DNA from: Schistocephalus solidus | Taxonomy: Eukaryota > Platyhelminthes > Cestoda > Diphyllobothriidea > Diphyllobothriidae | DNA: 64,000 nt | Direction: 5' to 3' | NCBI GenBank assembly: GCA_017591395.1 | Contig: WEDG01002080.1 | Span: 1 to 64,000 of the forward strand | In this document: piece by piece, positions 44,274 to 54,754 of the stretch | How positions within the stretch are numbered: the stretch's first letter is position 1 | Layout: every line of letters begins with the position of its first letter | The notes under the pieces: model-generated | What the model saw: the letters and a program-made list of their open reading frames with translations, nothing else | Databases searched by the model: none | Told to the model about the DNA's origin: nothing | Position numbers and translations under genes: made by a program

Positions 44274-45668
44274 GTCGGATGATGTCCACCGTATGCTCCA
44301 GAGAAGAGTTGTGCAGGGGCGGCACCTTGTGCGTGAATTAGTTTTAAGTGATAGTAGACTTGCACAACATCTAACGCACTCTCTCTCTCTCTCCCTTTTT
44401 CATCATAGTCAATAAGACTGGAGATGGGGTCGAGCGCAGATGAATAACATCCGACGGAGTGGGAGAGTGGGGTGCGGCATGAGCTTGCACCTGCGTGGGC
44501 CCACTCGGCCCGTTCAGGAGGCAAAACACACACACACAAACACACCCACACACACACACGACACGACAGTTCGACCGTCGTAGTCCAACGATGTCCACCG
44601 TATGCTCCATGGGAAAGTGAAGCAGGGACGGTGACTTGCGCGTGAATTAGTTTTAAGTGATAGTAGCCTTGCGCTGCAGCTACCGCACTCTCTCCTCCTC
44701 CCCCACCTGAGCCCGGTGTCAAGACAGAGTCAAGAAGACCGGAGGCGGGAGAGGACGCAAGTGGCTGGCGCGGCTGGGTCCTCTAAGTCCTAGCAGCCCC
44801 CTAGGCGTGCCACCACACCTCCCTATGTTCGGCATTTGTTATGGGAGCGCAACCCGAATAACGCCTGCCGTGCCCCTAATCTGGTCCCCCGTGTTGGTCC
44901 AACGCATCTACCACGTGGCCCGTTTAGGGGCAAACACGACAGTTCGACCGTCGTAGTCCGACGATGTCCACCGTATGCTCCATGGGAAAGTTGAGCAGGG
45001 ACGGTGACTTGCGCGTGATTTAGTTTTAAAGTGATAGTAGACTTGCGCTGCATCTACCGCACTCTCTCCTCCTCCCCACCTGAGCCCGGTGTCAAGACAG
45101 AGTCAAGAAGACCGGAGGCGGGAGAGGACGCAGGTGGCTGGCGCGGCTGGGTCCCCTAAGTCCTAGCCGCCCCTAGGCGTGCCACCACACCTCTATGTTC
45201 GGCATTTGTTATGGGAGCGCAACCCGAATAACGCATGCCATGCCCTAATGTGGCCCCCGTGTTGGTCCAACGCATTTACCACGTGGCCCGTTTAAGGGGC
45301 ACACACGACAGTTCGACCGTCGTAGTCCGACGATGTCCACCGTATGCTCCATGGGAAAGTGGAGCAGAGACGGTGACTTGCGCGTGATTTAGTTTAAAGT
45401 GATAGTAGACTTGCGCTGCATCTACCGCACTCTCTCCTCCTCCCCCACCTGAGCCCGGTGTCAAGACAGAGTCAAGAAGACCGGAGGCGGGAGAGGACGC
45501 AGGTGGCTGGCGCGGCTGGGTCCCCTTAGTCCTAGCCACCCCTAGGCGTGCCACCACACCTCCATGTTCGGCATTTGTTATGGGAGCACAACCCGAATAA
45601 CGCCTGCCGTGCCCTAATGTGGCCCCCGTGTTGGTCCAACGCATCTACCACGTGGCACGTTTAGGGGG
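44274..45668 (-). repeat. Tandem array of the GC-rich repeat, about 370-bp period
   Basis: Full units start at about 44571, 44944 and 45313 (spacings 373 and 369 bp), after a partial unit from 44274. Each reads on the plus strand TTCGACCGTCGTAGTC, GATGTCCACCGTATGCTCCA, GACTTGCGCGTGA, CTACCGCACTCTCTCCTCCT, AAGAAGACCGGAGGCGGGAG, CCACCACACCTC, then a CCACGTGGC box. CA-repeats flank both ends (44526-44562 and 45686-45710) and a G-run ends the array. Unit-to-unit similarity is high, so expansion is recent. Confidence 0.85.
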
Positions 45669-45817
45669 CACAGGGGGGGGGGGCAAAACACACACACACA
45701 CACACATACGTGTCCCAAGATGCGAGAGGAGGTGCAGCAGGTTGAAGAGACTTGGAAGACCTCCCCGCGAATCTGAATGTCTCTGGAAATTAATGCAACA
45801 CACTTGTAGTAGGAGGG

Positions 45818-45833
45818 GGGGGGGGGGGGGAGG
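45818..45833. repeat. Poly-G run
   Basis: About 16 G in a G-rich stretch; prone to length error. Confidence 0.8.
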
Positions 45834-46547
45834 AGAGAGGGTCCTAATCCCGCCTCTATCCACCCGCGTAAGCTTATGCATGACTGGAAACTGCTCCAGT
45901 AAGGCAGACGGGTTGGAACTTCGTTGGTACTGCAATATTTTGTCCTTAATCTCCTGGTGACGCAAAGAATGCGATGAACTCTAAGGTGTCCAACAAAGCC
46001 GAAGCGCAATTTGGGAGTGTAGTCATATGTAGCGCGTATGGGGGTGGCACATTGGTCAAGTTGGGCGCTCTGGGGACTGCGGCATGTGTCAAGAGTGATT
46101 AACCTTGGATCTGTGCGTAGGTGACCGAAAAGGCAAATCGGGGCCTTCCGTGTGAGTTGGTATTGGCTGCATGCGTGTGAAGCCTTTCCAGATATGCTAT
46201 TTATTTAAAAACTATGCGAGAGAAGTCTTGAAGGTGCCCTTCAAGTCAAATGAGTACTTGGGAAAGTATCAAATGTTATTGAGCAATTGAGCAATCCAGT
46301 CATCCAATCATCACATGCCACAACAACCACTATCACTAGACGTCGCGATAAGAGTACACCCATTAATTCTAGAATGCTACTAGGGACTGGATACTCAACA
46401 AGATTTAAAAGCTACTTTTTTCGAAAATCCCCACATCTAAATTTACTCTCCTTATCTAAATGCTCTTCCCACTTTACTCCAGAAAGAACAAAAGCTTTAA
46501 GTTTACTTGAAACCTGGTGGAAATCCTGTTGCTGATGAATTTTGCAG

Positions 46548-46713
46548 CAAGCCAAGCAGAGCGCGGATCTGAAGCTGCACACCGATTATTTCCATCAATT
46601 TTGCAAAGAAAACCACATTCCCCGCTGCGAGTACCAGGGCGAGGCCAACGCGCCCCGAACCCTCCACCGGCCAAAGGGATCTGTTGCTGGCAAGCTCGTG
46701 GGCCTGGTTAAAG
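46548..46713 (+). CDS. Candidate internal exon, unknown product
   Basis: An acceptor ATGAATTTTGCAG and donor TTAAAG|GTAACA bound 166 nt, phase 0 at the start and one base left at the end. The peptide (LKLHTDYFHQFCKENHIPRC, then EYQGEANAPRTLHRPKGSVA) has strongly protein-like composition with G/C at third positions. The opposite strand is also open here, so the strand is not certain. It overlaps the span of the minus-strand CFAP36-like gene and would be a gene nested on the other strand. No homology recognised. Confidence 0.4.
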
Positions 46714-46909
46714 GTAACATCGACTCCTGAACTGCTCTCAGTAAACTCGGTTTTAGCCTAAAAGTAAGCGTGAGGTAAAAGTATCAACGGCCGAGCTCAA
46801 ACCAGTTCAGTAAAGTGTGTGCATAGACCTGCAGTTGCCGCTCATTCAGGGTTTCTCCCGGCTGAAAGACTTTGAGCGGTGAGAGATGATTGATGCAAAC
46901 GGAACGTAC

Positions 46910-47005
46910 TTATGCACTCGAAGTCCATGAAAGAGATGAGAGGAACAATGAAATTGGCGTTTCCTAGGACGTCCATAATCTTGGGTGAAATACGCAGCAG
47001 GGGAT
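46910..47005 (-). CDS. Candidate upstream exon, possibly the BART domain of the CFAP36-like gene
   Basis: The acceptor TTTTTATGCTTTTAG and donor ATAA|GTACGT bound 96 nt. With two bases completing a codon the peptide includes SPKIMDVLGNANFIVPLISF then MDFECI. This faintly resembles the start of the CFAP36 BART-like domain (L..P.W..P.L.F....C). If correct, the gene spans 9 kb and holds the LINE and tandem array in an intron, but the connecting exons were not found. Confidence 0.28.
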
Positions 47006-47199
47006 CTAAAAGCATAAAAATTAATTAAGTTTGATCTTTGAAGTAGCTCGATGCGGTTGGGGAAAAATCCGATTCCGGATACGAATGTTTTTTTGACTGT
47101 CATATTTCCGATTTCATCGAACTAGCAACTTGCATGGAAATAAACTGCACAAATGCGACGTCGGGTGGTCACAAATAAATAATATTCCCTCATAGACGT

Positions 47200-47271
47200 G
47201 GCCTGGTGGTCTAGGGGTATGATTCTCGCTTCGGGTGCGAGAGGTCCCGGGTTCAAATCCCGGCCAGGCCC
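47200..47271 (+). tRNA. tRNA-Pro (anticodon CGG)
   Basis: A 72-nt cloverleaf with acceptor GGCCTGG/CCAGGCC and an A box starting TGGTCTAGGGG. The anticodon arm CTCGC-TTCGGGT-GCGAG gives CGG, and the T-arm is CCCGGGTTCAAATCCCGG. The discriminator is C and a TTTT stop follows at about 47276. It matches the standard animal tRNA-Pro outside the acceptor stem. The 5' end of an RTE-type LINE begins about 200 bp downstream. Confidence 0.94.
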
Positions 47272-47699
47272 AAAATTTTGGTTCAAGCTAAGGTCGTTCG
47301 TGGGCAGAACTACAGGTAACTTTGGCATCAAATTGCCTATGGACTTATTGTGTGCGTTGTGGATATCTAACAATTGCTCAAAAAGTCCTACGGTGGGGGT
47401 GACAGCAACCCCGTAGGCGGCCCAGGCTAACTCGGGTCGTTCTCCCGCTAAAACAAAACCGTAACCCATAGTGGAGTTCGGCCGCCGTCTGGGATGTCCG
47501 AGCAGCCCTATTTATGGACAGCACTGCTTGCCTCCTCGCGGAGGAAGGGGCTAGAAAAGGTGCCCTAAACAAATGTTGGGTATCACGTCTTCTGTAGCCG
47601 GCCGCGGCTCGCAGATCGCAAAATACGCGGTCGTAAAACTCAAACAAACAACAATACCCCCGTCCCCATCCCCCTCGCCATACCCTCAAGGCTGCTCGG

Positions 47700-48680
47700 G
47701 TGAGTCCACTCACACTAGCAGCCTGGAATGTTCGTTCCCTTTTAGACAATCCTAGGAGCAACCGGCCGGAACGAAGGACGGCGCTTGTCGCTCGAGAACT
47801 GGCGCGCTACAAGGTGGACATTGCTGCTCTCAGCGAGACCCGATTCTCTGAGCAGGGTCAGCTGGAGGATGTGGGTGCCGGCTACACCTTATTTTGGAGC
47901 GGCCGGCCAAAGGCAGAGCGACACGACGCTGGTGTTGCCTTTGCCATCCGGAACGACATTGTGGGACGTCTGCTGCAGGGTATCAATGATCGCCCGATGA
48001 GCCTCCGCCTGCCTCTTAGGGGAGACCAGTTCGCCACCAACATCAGCGCCTACGCTCCCCCAATGACGTGCTCTGATGCGGCGAAGGACAAATTCTACGA
48101 GGACCTGCACGCCTTGCTGGTGACTGTGCCGAAAGAGGACAAGTTAATTGTCCTTGGTGATTTCAATGCCTGCGTCGGGACGGACCACGCTGCCTGGCAG
48201 GGAGTGCTGGGTCACCACGGTCTCGGTAGCTGTAACGATAACGGCAGCCTTCTTCTGCGCACGTGTGCGGAACACCGTCTCCTGCTGACCAACACCTTCT
48301 TACGCCTTCCGACGCGGGAGAATGCCACGTGGATGCACCCTCGGTCGCGGCACTGGCATCTGCTGGACTATGTTATCGTCCGGAGGCGAGATCGACAGGA
48401 CGTGCTGGTAACCAAGGCGATCCGCGATGCCGATGGTTGGACAGATCACCGCCTCGTCATCTCCCAGATGAGGCTCCGACTGCAACCCCGACGAAGGCCC
48501 CAAGGTAAGAAACCGCCATGTAAGTTAAATACTCTTTTATTAAATTTGCCTGTTCACTGTTTTGATTTCAGCAACCAAATAACCGAGAAACTGGAGGACC
48601 TGCATGCTCCGGATAATAACGCTACCGTGGAGACACGATGGTGCGATGGTGGTGATACCACAACTCGCATGTACAAATAG
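47700..48680 (+). pseudogene. RTE LINE endonuclease frame
   Basis: Residues follow the apurinic-endonuclease fold: AAWNVRSL (7-14), LSETRF with Glu46, SAYAPP (116-121), LGDFNACVG (152-160, Asp154/Asn156), LLDYVIV (221-227, Asp223) and the closing TDHRLV (248-253, His250). All catalytic residues are present, so this domain is intact. The frame ends inside the inserted LINE tail (stop 48678-48680), cutting it off from the polymerase. The start used here, TTG or GTG upstream of [10 protein letters not shown], is not certain. Confidence 0.85.
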
Positions 48681-48730
48681 GGAATTCAAAGGTGACTCAC
48701 CTACATCTCCCTCAAATATACTGATACTGA
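48654..48730 (+). mobile_element. Nested insertion of a CR1-like LINE tail (77 bp)
   Basis: Matches 44073-44149 at 76 of 77 positions (one G/T difference in CGCATKTAC). It starts GATACCACAACTCGC and ends ATATACTGATACTGA. It interrupts the RTE coding sequence between a TRWC-like codon group and STALAVLGR. A clear target-site duplication is not visible. Confidence 0.85.
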
Positions 48731-49329
48731 AATTTCATCCAGTCCACCGCCCTCGCTGTCCTCGGACGCACACGCCGTCGACACCAGGACTGGTTTGACG
48801 ACAATGACGCCGACATCAGCAACTTACTCGCGGAGAAGAATGGACTACACAAAGCCTACATGGACCTTCGGACTGACGCCACCAAAGCAGCCTTTTTCAG
48901 ATGCCGGCGCCTTGTACAGCAACGGCTGCGGGAGATGCAGGATGCCTGGATGATCCGAAAGGCTGAGGAAATCCAGGGATATGCGGACCGCAATGAAATG
49001 AAAAACTTTTTCAAAGCCATTAAGGCCATCTATGGCCCGTGTATCAAGGGGTCCGCACCGCTGCTCAACTCTGACGGCACAACACTGCTGACAGAGAAAT
49101 TGCAAATTCTGAAGCGCTGGGCCGAGCACTTCAGAAATATCCTTAATTTCTCATCAGCCATCTCCGATGCTGCCATTGACCGACTCCCTCTTGTGGACAC
49201 TAACAATGACCTGGATCTGCCGCCTTCCCTACCAGAAACCATTCGGACCGTGCAGCAGATTTCCAGCGGTAAAGCACCGGGATCCGACGCAATCCCACCG
49301 GAAGTCTACAAGCACGGTGGGCCCGGCTG

Positions 49330-50292
49330 ATGGCAGAACTCACAACACTCTTCCAGGAGATGTGGCGCCAAGGACAAGTTCCTCAGGATTTCAAAGACGC
49401 GACCATCGTCCATCTATACAAACGGAAGGGGAACCGGCAACTCTGTGATAATCACAGAGGCATCTCGTTGCTCAACATCGCCGGGAAGATCTTCACCCGT
49501 ATCCTTCTCAATCGTCTTAACGGTCACCTAGAGCAGGGCCTGCTCCCGGCAAGCCAATGTAACTTCCGCCGACACCGCGGAACAACCGATATGATCTTTG
49601 CCGCCCACCAGCTACAAGAGAAGTGCCAGGTGATGTGAACTCACCTATACACGAGCTTCGTGGATCTAACGAAAGCCTTTGACACGGTGAATCGTGACGG
49701 ACTGTGGAAAGTCATGCAGAAATTTGGTTGTCCTGAGCGGTTCACGCACATGGTGAGTCAGCTTCATGACGGGATGACGGCGCGCGTCACTGACAACGGG
49801 ACGGTATCCGAAGCATTCGCAGTGACCAACGGAGTGAATCAGGGCTGCGTACTGGCCCCCACCCTCTGCAGGCTCATGTTCTCGGCTATGCTGATGGACG
49901 CCTACCGCGATGAGCAGCCTGGTATCCGCATCGCCTACAGAACTGACGGGCACCTTCTCAACAGTCGGCGTATGCAGGCTCCAACGCGCGTGTCTACGAC
50001 TACAGTCCATGACTTGCTCTTCGCGGACGACTGCGCCCTTAACACCGTGACGAAGGAGGACATGCAAAGGAGCATGGACCTCTTCGCCGAAGGCTGCGCC
50101 GATTTCGGATTAACAATCAGTACAGACAAAACGGTTGTCATGCACCAGCCGCCACCCAGCGCAGAATATAATGCTCCTCGAATCAATGTCAACGGTGCTC
50201 AACTAAAAAACGTGGAAACCTTCGCTTATCTAGGAAGCACGATGTCGCGAAACACGAGAATCGATGACGAGGTTGCCCAACGGATCTCTTAA
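49330..50292 (+). pseudogene. RTE LINE reverse transcriptase, two frames
   Basis: The first frame (49330-49638) has HLYKRKGNRQLCDNHRGISL, GKIFTRILLNRL and FRRHRGTTDMIFA. A TGA separates it from the second (to 50292) with FVDLTKAFDTVNRDG (motif A), VNQGCVLAPTL, LLFADDCALN (motif C) and FAYLGSTMSRNT. Catalytic aspartates are present. Upstream, the linker at 48740-49330 includes SSGKAPGSDAIPPEVYKHGG and then shifts frame by one base. The TAA at 50290 precedes ASQAFGRLQ in the same frame, so it is a premature stop. Confidence 0.85.
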
Positions 50293-51180
50293 GCAAGTCA
50301 GGCCTTCGGCCGGCTGCAGGCCTCCATGTGGAATCACCACGGTATTCACCTGAACACCAAACTGAAGATGTACAAGGCCGTCGTCTTGACAACACTCCTT
50401 TACGGAGCAGAAACCTGAACCGTTTACTCGAACCAAGCCAGGAAGCTGAATCACTTTCATCTCAGCTGCCTCCACAGAATACTGAAGCTGAGATGGAAAG
50501 ACAGGATCCCGGACACGGAAGTCCTGGAGCGGAACGGAATCCTCTGCATCCATGCCATGCTGAGGCAAATGCAACTGCGATGGAGCGGCCACCTGGTAAG
50601 AATGGACGACGAGCGACTACCCAAACGACTTTTCTACGGAGATGTCGCTACGGGTTCTCGCCGGCAGGGAGGTCAAAAACGACGCTACAAGGACACTTTG
50701 AAGAAATCGCTGAAGCAACTGCAAATCAACTCGGCGACCTGGGAGGACCTCGCCCAGGATAGACCGGCATGGGGAAGATCAGTGAAGACTGGTTCAGCAA
50801 TCTATGAGGCCAACCGGATCGCCACCGCCAAGGCTAAAAGAGCGGCACGAACGTCACCAGCGCCCCGGACCAACACCGCCAATGCGCAGGCCCTGCCAAC
50901 ATGCCCGCGCTGTCAACGCATCTTTCCACGCGCGAATCGGCCTGGTTGGACATCTTCGGACGCAATGCACCAACAATCCGACAATTCCAATTTCTACGTC
51001 AAATTCTGCCAACCCTCCTTCTGACTCCCCCACCCTCACTCCTGGCATCAATTCCATTACTCCCACCATCATAGAGACCACATCCATCTACTCATCGCCT
51101 GCTCCCCCACCGCAACCACCACCGCCTTCGCCTTCATTACCTCCACCACCACCATCAGCGATGGGGCATCTCTCCTAAGC

Positions 51181-51702
51181 TGTACTCAATGCGACCGCAC
51201 GTTCACCTCACGCATCGGCCTGGTCGATCACTTGCGAATACATCGTACAGAGACCGGTGAGCCAGTGCCTGGAGCACCATCAAACATCAGAGATCGTCGC
51301 CTCCACTGCCCTCACTGTCCTCGCGCATTCACTCATCGCATGGGCCTATTCGGTCACATGCGCATCCATGACAGCGGAATTCACCACAATGCCAACAACA
51401 CCGATACACAATGCACACCCTCCGCTCCTGCCATTCTTAGCGCCCCTGCCACACCCACTACCATGAATGACATCCCCCCAGTCTCTACCGATTTCTCCTG
51501 CCCACACTGCGCCAACAACTTCAACTCACGCATAGGCCTGGTCGGTCACCTGCGAATCCATCGCACGGAGGCTGGTGAACCAGTGCCTGGGGCTCCGACA
51601 TACAGTCGACGCGCTCGCCTTCACTGCCCTCACTGCTCCCGCACATTTACACACCGAATGGGCCTATTAGGACACATGCGCCTCCACGACAACCTCCGGT
51701 AA
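51181..51702 (+). pseudogene. RTE LINE C-terminal C2H2 zinc-finger array
   Basis: Four C2H2 fingers: TQCDRTFTSRIGLVDHLRIH, CPHCPRAFTHRMGLFGHMRI.., [20 protein letters not shown].. and CPHCSRTFTHRMGLLGHMRL.., each with C-x2-C and H-x3-H. Repeated spacers (TGEPVPGAP) lie inside each pair. A fifth finger ([20 protein letters not shown]) lies upstream near 50905-50965 but is split by a frame change. The array ends at TAA 51700-51702. Fingers at the end of a LINE polymerase may guide RNA or target binding (inference). Confidence 0.8.
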
Positions 51703-51759
51703 ACCACCGGAGGCTAAGCTACATCAGCGCACACGGCTATCATACGGCGTTTATTAGCA

Positions 51760-52345
51760 TTTGCTCCTTCTTAATGTGTTCGTTATGGCACTCCCACTCG
51801 CTGGGATCCAAGCCAGGTGTGGTGGTACGCCCAGGGGCGGCTCCGGCCTAGCCAGCCACCTGCGACCTCTCTCATCTCCGGTCTTCTTGCCTGTGTCGTG
51901 AGACCGGGCTCAGGTGGGGGAGGAGAAGAGTGTGCGGTAACGTTAACCGCCGCGGTTGGAAGGTTGCCAACTGACAATTACACTCAGACCTCGCAGTTAG
52001 TCCAATGTGTGTTTTGTGTGGAGTGGCTGACTGGTGGTCTGAGAGTCAGGTTGCAATGGCTCCTTCTTAATGTGGCCTTTATGGCACTCCCACTCCGTGG
52101 GATCAGCGCCATGTGTGGTGGCACGCCCAGGGGCGGCTCCGGCCGCGCCAGCCACCTGCGTCCTCTCACATCTCCGGTCTTCTTGACTCTGTCTTGACAC
52201 CGGGCTCAGGTGGGGGAGGAGGAGAGAGTGCGGTAGCTGCAGCGCAAGGCTACTATCACTTAAAACTAATTCACGCGCAAGTCACCGTCCCTGCACCACC
52301 TGGTGTGGAGCATACGGTGGACCTCGTCGAAATTGACGGTCGAAC
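51760..52345 (+). repeat. GC-rich repeat, two units
   Basis: A partial unit (51760-51950) and a fuller unit (51951-52345). The second begins GGAAGGTTGCCAACTGACAA and contains GTTGCAATGGCTCCTTCTTA, CACTCCCACTCCGTGGGATC, CGGCTCCGGCCGCGCCAGCC and GGAGCATACGGTGGACCTCG. It is the best plus-strand reference copy here. It follows the RTE LINE's 3' end directly. Confidence 0.7.
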
Positions 52346-52596
52346 TGCCGTGTAGTGTAAATAAGGCCCTTGTGAGTGTCTAGCGTGACACAAGCAAGTA
52401 AAAAGCATTCAAAATAGTCTATAAATTGTTCAAGCACTTATGTACACAACAAACAGATAAATACTGCCTACCTGTAATTTTTAAGTAGTACATGCAACAT
52501 TAATATGTTCATTCGTTCAATATCTTCAGTGCACTCCCGCTGGAGTAAACGTTACAGAACCCACAATACTTAACTGGGAAACCAACGAATTTTTTT

Positions 52597-52941
52597 CTAC
52601 TGTTGGCTTATTTTGGGCCAGAGGCTGCGTAGAAACCAAATTAAAACTGACAACAATGACCACTGAAATAACTGACGCAAGTCAACCATTCTCCTGTTAA
52701 TAATCGCAAAAAGTAAATTTCTCCATTTATGCATGACGATTTGTTCTTCTCGTTCATGGGGCGGGAGGGTCATAATCGCACCTAATACAGCCAACTCTTG
52801 AAGAGATAGGGACGGATTTGCACTTTGAGTAGAGTTGGCTGGTAAAACAACCGGCCGTTGGTATAAATGAAATGGCGCCTTGGGCGAAGTTACATAATAA
52901 AAACGTCTTGGATCTTTGTGCGGCACGGTAGGGTATGGCAT
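52597..52941 (-). CDS. 114-residue ORF with C-terminal hydrophobic segment
   Basis: ATG at 52941 (MPYPTVPHKDPRRFYYVTSP) to TAG 52597-52599. The N-terminal half is Pro-rich, then a predicted helix (LQELAVLGAIMTL, HEREEQIVMHKWRNLLFAII), then a hydrophobic span LFQWSLLSVLIWFLRSLW about 6 residues from the end. That is the layout of a tail-anchored or terminal-span membrane protein. The frame is also open upstream of the ATG to about 53010, so this may be a terminal exon rather than a complete gene. No family recognised. Confidence 0.5.
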   Translation of the reverse strand: MPYPTVPHKDPRRFYYVTSPKAPFHLYQRPVVLPANSTQSANPSLSLQELAVLGAIMTLPPHEREEQIVMHKWRNLLFAIINRRMVDLRQLFQWSLLSVLIWFLRSLWPKISQQ

Positions 52942-52944
52942 GAA

Positions 52945-54283
52945 AAAAATGAGCGTTTGGTCAGAAGTGGTTCTGACGTAGGGGTTGCTAACAACGGGCG
53001 CGCTCTACGAGTATTGCACAGTCGCACGCAAAGATCTGGGGAAGGAACTGGGATAGTAATCCAATAAATCCAAATAACTTCTGCCCGGGTTAGCGGTGGT
53101 AGTTATTACTTAGGCCTTAAGTAAGCGCTCAGGTGCTAGAGACTGCCCCTTAGAGGGAAAAACACAAACCCAACGTATCCAAATGGCAAAAACGTATTTA
53201 GGTGGTTACCATCCTTGGGAATGAGTATGGACATTCGAGGATAATTTAAGCAAACGGTTCTGAGAGCTTCGGGTTAATCAGATCTCACATAGGTGACTCA
53301 ACCAAGATAATGGTTTAGGAGACTATGACGGGGGCAATGACAAGTTCGTGGTTAGGGGAATTGTCCGGTTACTGTTTGCAAGCAAATAATCAAACCTCTA
53401 GGGATTCGCCTGACTATCTAGTGACACAGTAAAGTTTTAGGTGTTTGCATAATGCCATGCAAGCTATACGCAGTTAAATACGACAGTTACCTAGGTGGGT
53501 GTATGAAAATTACATCCATTTCAATTGTTTTGTTTTGTGGATATTGCCTCAGTCTATAAACTGAGCGGATTTATTGCGTAGCCCCAAACAGGCACCAAAT
53601 GGGCCTGCGATAGGTCAAGACCGGGGGTTGACATTTATTCTTAATCTGATATCACCTCAAGTGGGATGGCCGTGGTCGTGCTGATGCAACACATAGAGAA
53701 AGGACAGAACCTTTGTCGCTCAGCCAGCGCTATGAACCACTAAGGTGCCTCAAGCTCTGTCAACTGGAAGGGTGCCAGCTGGCTGAGTAGCTTGATCCGG
53801 TGAAAACGCAATATGAGACACAATTCAGACAGCTTGTGGTTGCTGCTACTTCATTGCCACAACTGCCGACTCGGAATTTCCGATACCACCTTGGCTTAAC
53901 CATACGGGAGTGCTTAAGTGACGTCTTACGTCGGCGACACCTCTACTTTTGCAATATAAGTAGGCAGTTATAGGTATTATTCTGAGTTAGGTATCATATT
54001 GCGTTTTCAGCGGAAGGTTGGAAAGTTGCCAGTTTGCGGAATAGCTTGCTCCTTGGTAGTGAGAGCCAGGATGTGATGGTTCCTTCATAATATGGCCATA
54101 CAAGAACTCTCGTCAACGTTATATTCTAGTTATTTTCACGGGAATGGAGGGACCAGCACTCGTTCAGCATTTCGGACAGATCCGCCACTGCAGCCGACTC
54201 ATTTTGTATTCAGTGAGCTTTTCTTACCACACAATTGCTGGCCGTCGTCAGGATAGGCGGATGAACTGTCTCCTCTCATCCTT

Positions 54284-54285
<2 letters not shown>
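52945..54285. other. No gene; short GC-rich repeat fragments
   Basis: AAGGGTGCCAGCTGGCTGAG (53767) and GGTTGGAAAGTTGCCAGTTT (54017) are entry blocks of the GC-rich family. No coding region supported. Confidence 0.4.

Positions 54286-54349
<64 letters not shown>
54286..54349. repeat. (TC)n microsatellite
   Basis: Pure CT dinucleotide run of about 64 bp. Overlapping open frames are artefacts. Confidence 0.96.
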
Positions 54350-54351
<2 letters not shown>

Positions 54352-54604
54352 GAGAGCACTGACTGCCACCTGTGAATCTACAAAAACACTTCTATAGCCT
54401 TTGTTCAACTTCGTCAACCTAGTTGTATTCCACGTTATAAGGCAATAAGCAGTAGACAGCGATCTACTACTGTCAGTTGGGAAACCGATCTTTTTGAAAT
54501 AACAACTCAAAAATCCGTGGAGATTGGCGTTGACAGCCAGAGCAATTAGCACTGACGGACTTCAAAACTGCACGTTTCATTTACCAGTAATGATTTTGCC
54601 TTGA

Positions 54605-54745
54605 GATCGGGGCCATGTATGAGAGTAGGAGAGACTGCGGTAGATGCTGCGCAAGTTTAATACCACCATAAAATAAATCGCGCGTAAGTCATCGTCCCTG
54701 CGCCAACCATGCTGTAGGCATGCATTGACATCGTCGACAGTGAAG
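54605..54745 (+). repeat. GC-rich repeat fragment before the gypsy remnant
   Basis: GAGACTGCGGTAGATGCTGC, GCGCGTAAGTCATCGTCCC and GACATCGTCGACAG are diverged family blocks, ending where gypsy-like coding begins. Confidence 0.55.
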
Positions 54746-54754
54746 GTCGAACTG

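Larger units (their letters stand above)
47480..51720 (+). mobile_element. RTE-type LINE with C-terminal C2H2 zinc fingers, most complete copy
   Basis: Order: GC-rich leader (47480-47700), apurinic-type endonuclease, linker, reverse transcriptase, post-RT domain with YLGSTMS and TLLYGAET signatures typical of the RTE/Bov-B clade, then Pro/Ser/Thr-rich spacers with C2H2 fingers ending at 51702. Disablements: a 77-bp insertion at 48654-48730, a frame change at 49320, TGA near 49636, TAA at 50290, TGA near 50416 and a shift near 50950. Two other copies lie at 4561-5262 and 8855-10415. Confidence 0.88.

Noticed and set aside
44267..45644. Several 75-150-codon frames in the GC-rich array
   Set aside because: They repeat with the array period and share peptides because the DNA is repeated; frames are not conserved between diverged units.
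47198..47469. Open frames across 47.2-47.47 kb on both strands
   Set aside because: They overlap the tRNA-Pro gene and share no domain or splice support.
48505..48571. Possible spliceosomal intron inside the RTE endonuclease (AAG|GTAAGAAAC..TGATTTCAG|CAAC)
   Set aside because: The segment keeps the reading frame with no stop and encodes plausible linker residues ([17 protein letters not shown]), so it is better read as coding sequence.
54199..54552. 117-codon minus frame across a TC repeat
   Set aside because: It is open mainly because of the dinucleotide repeat.
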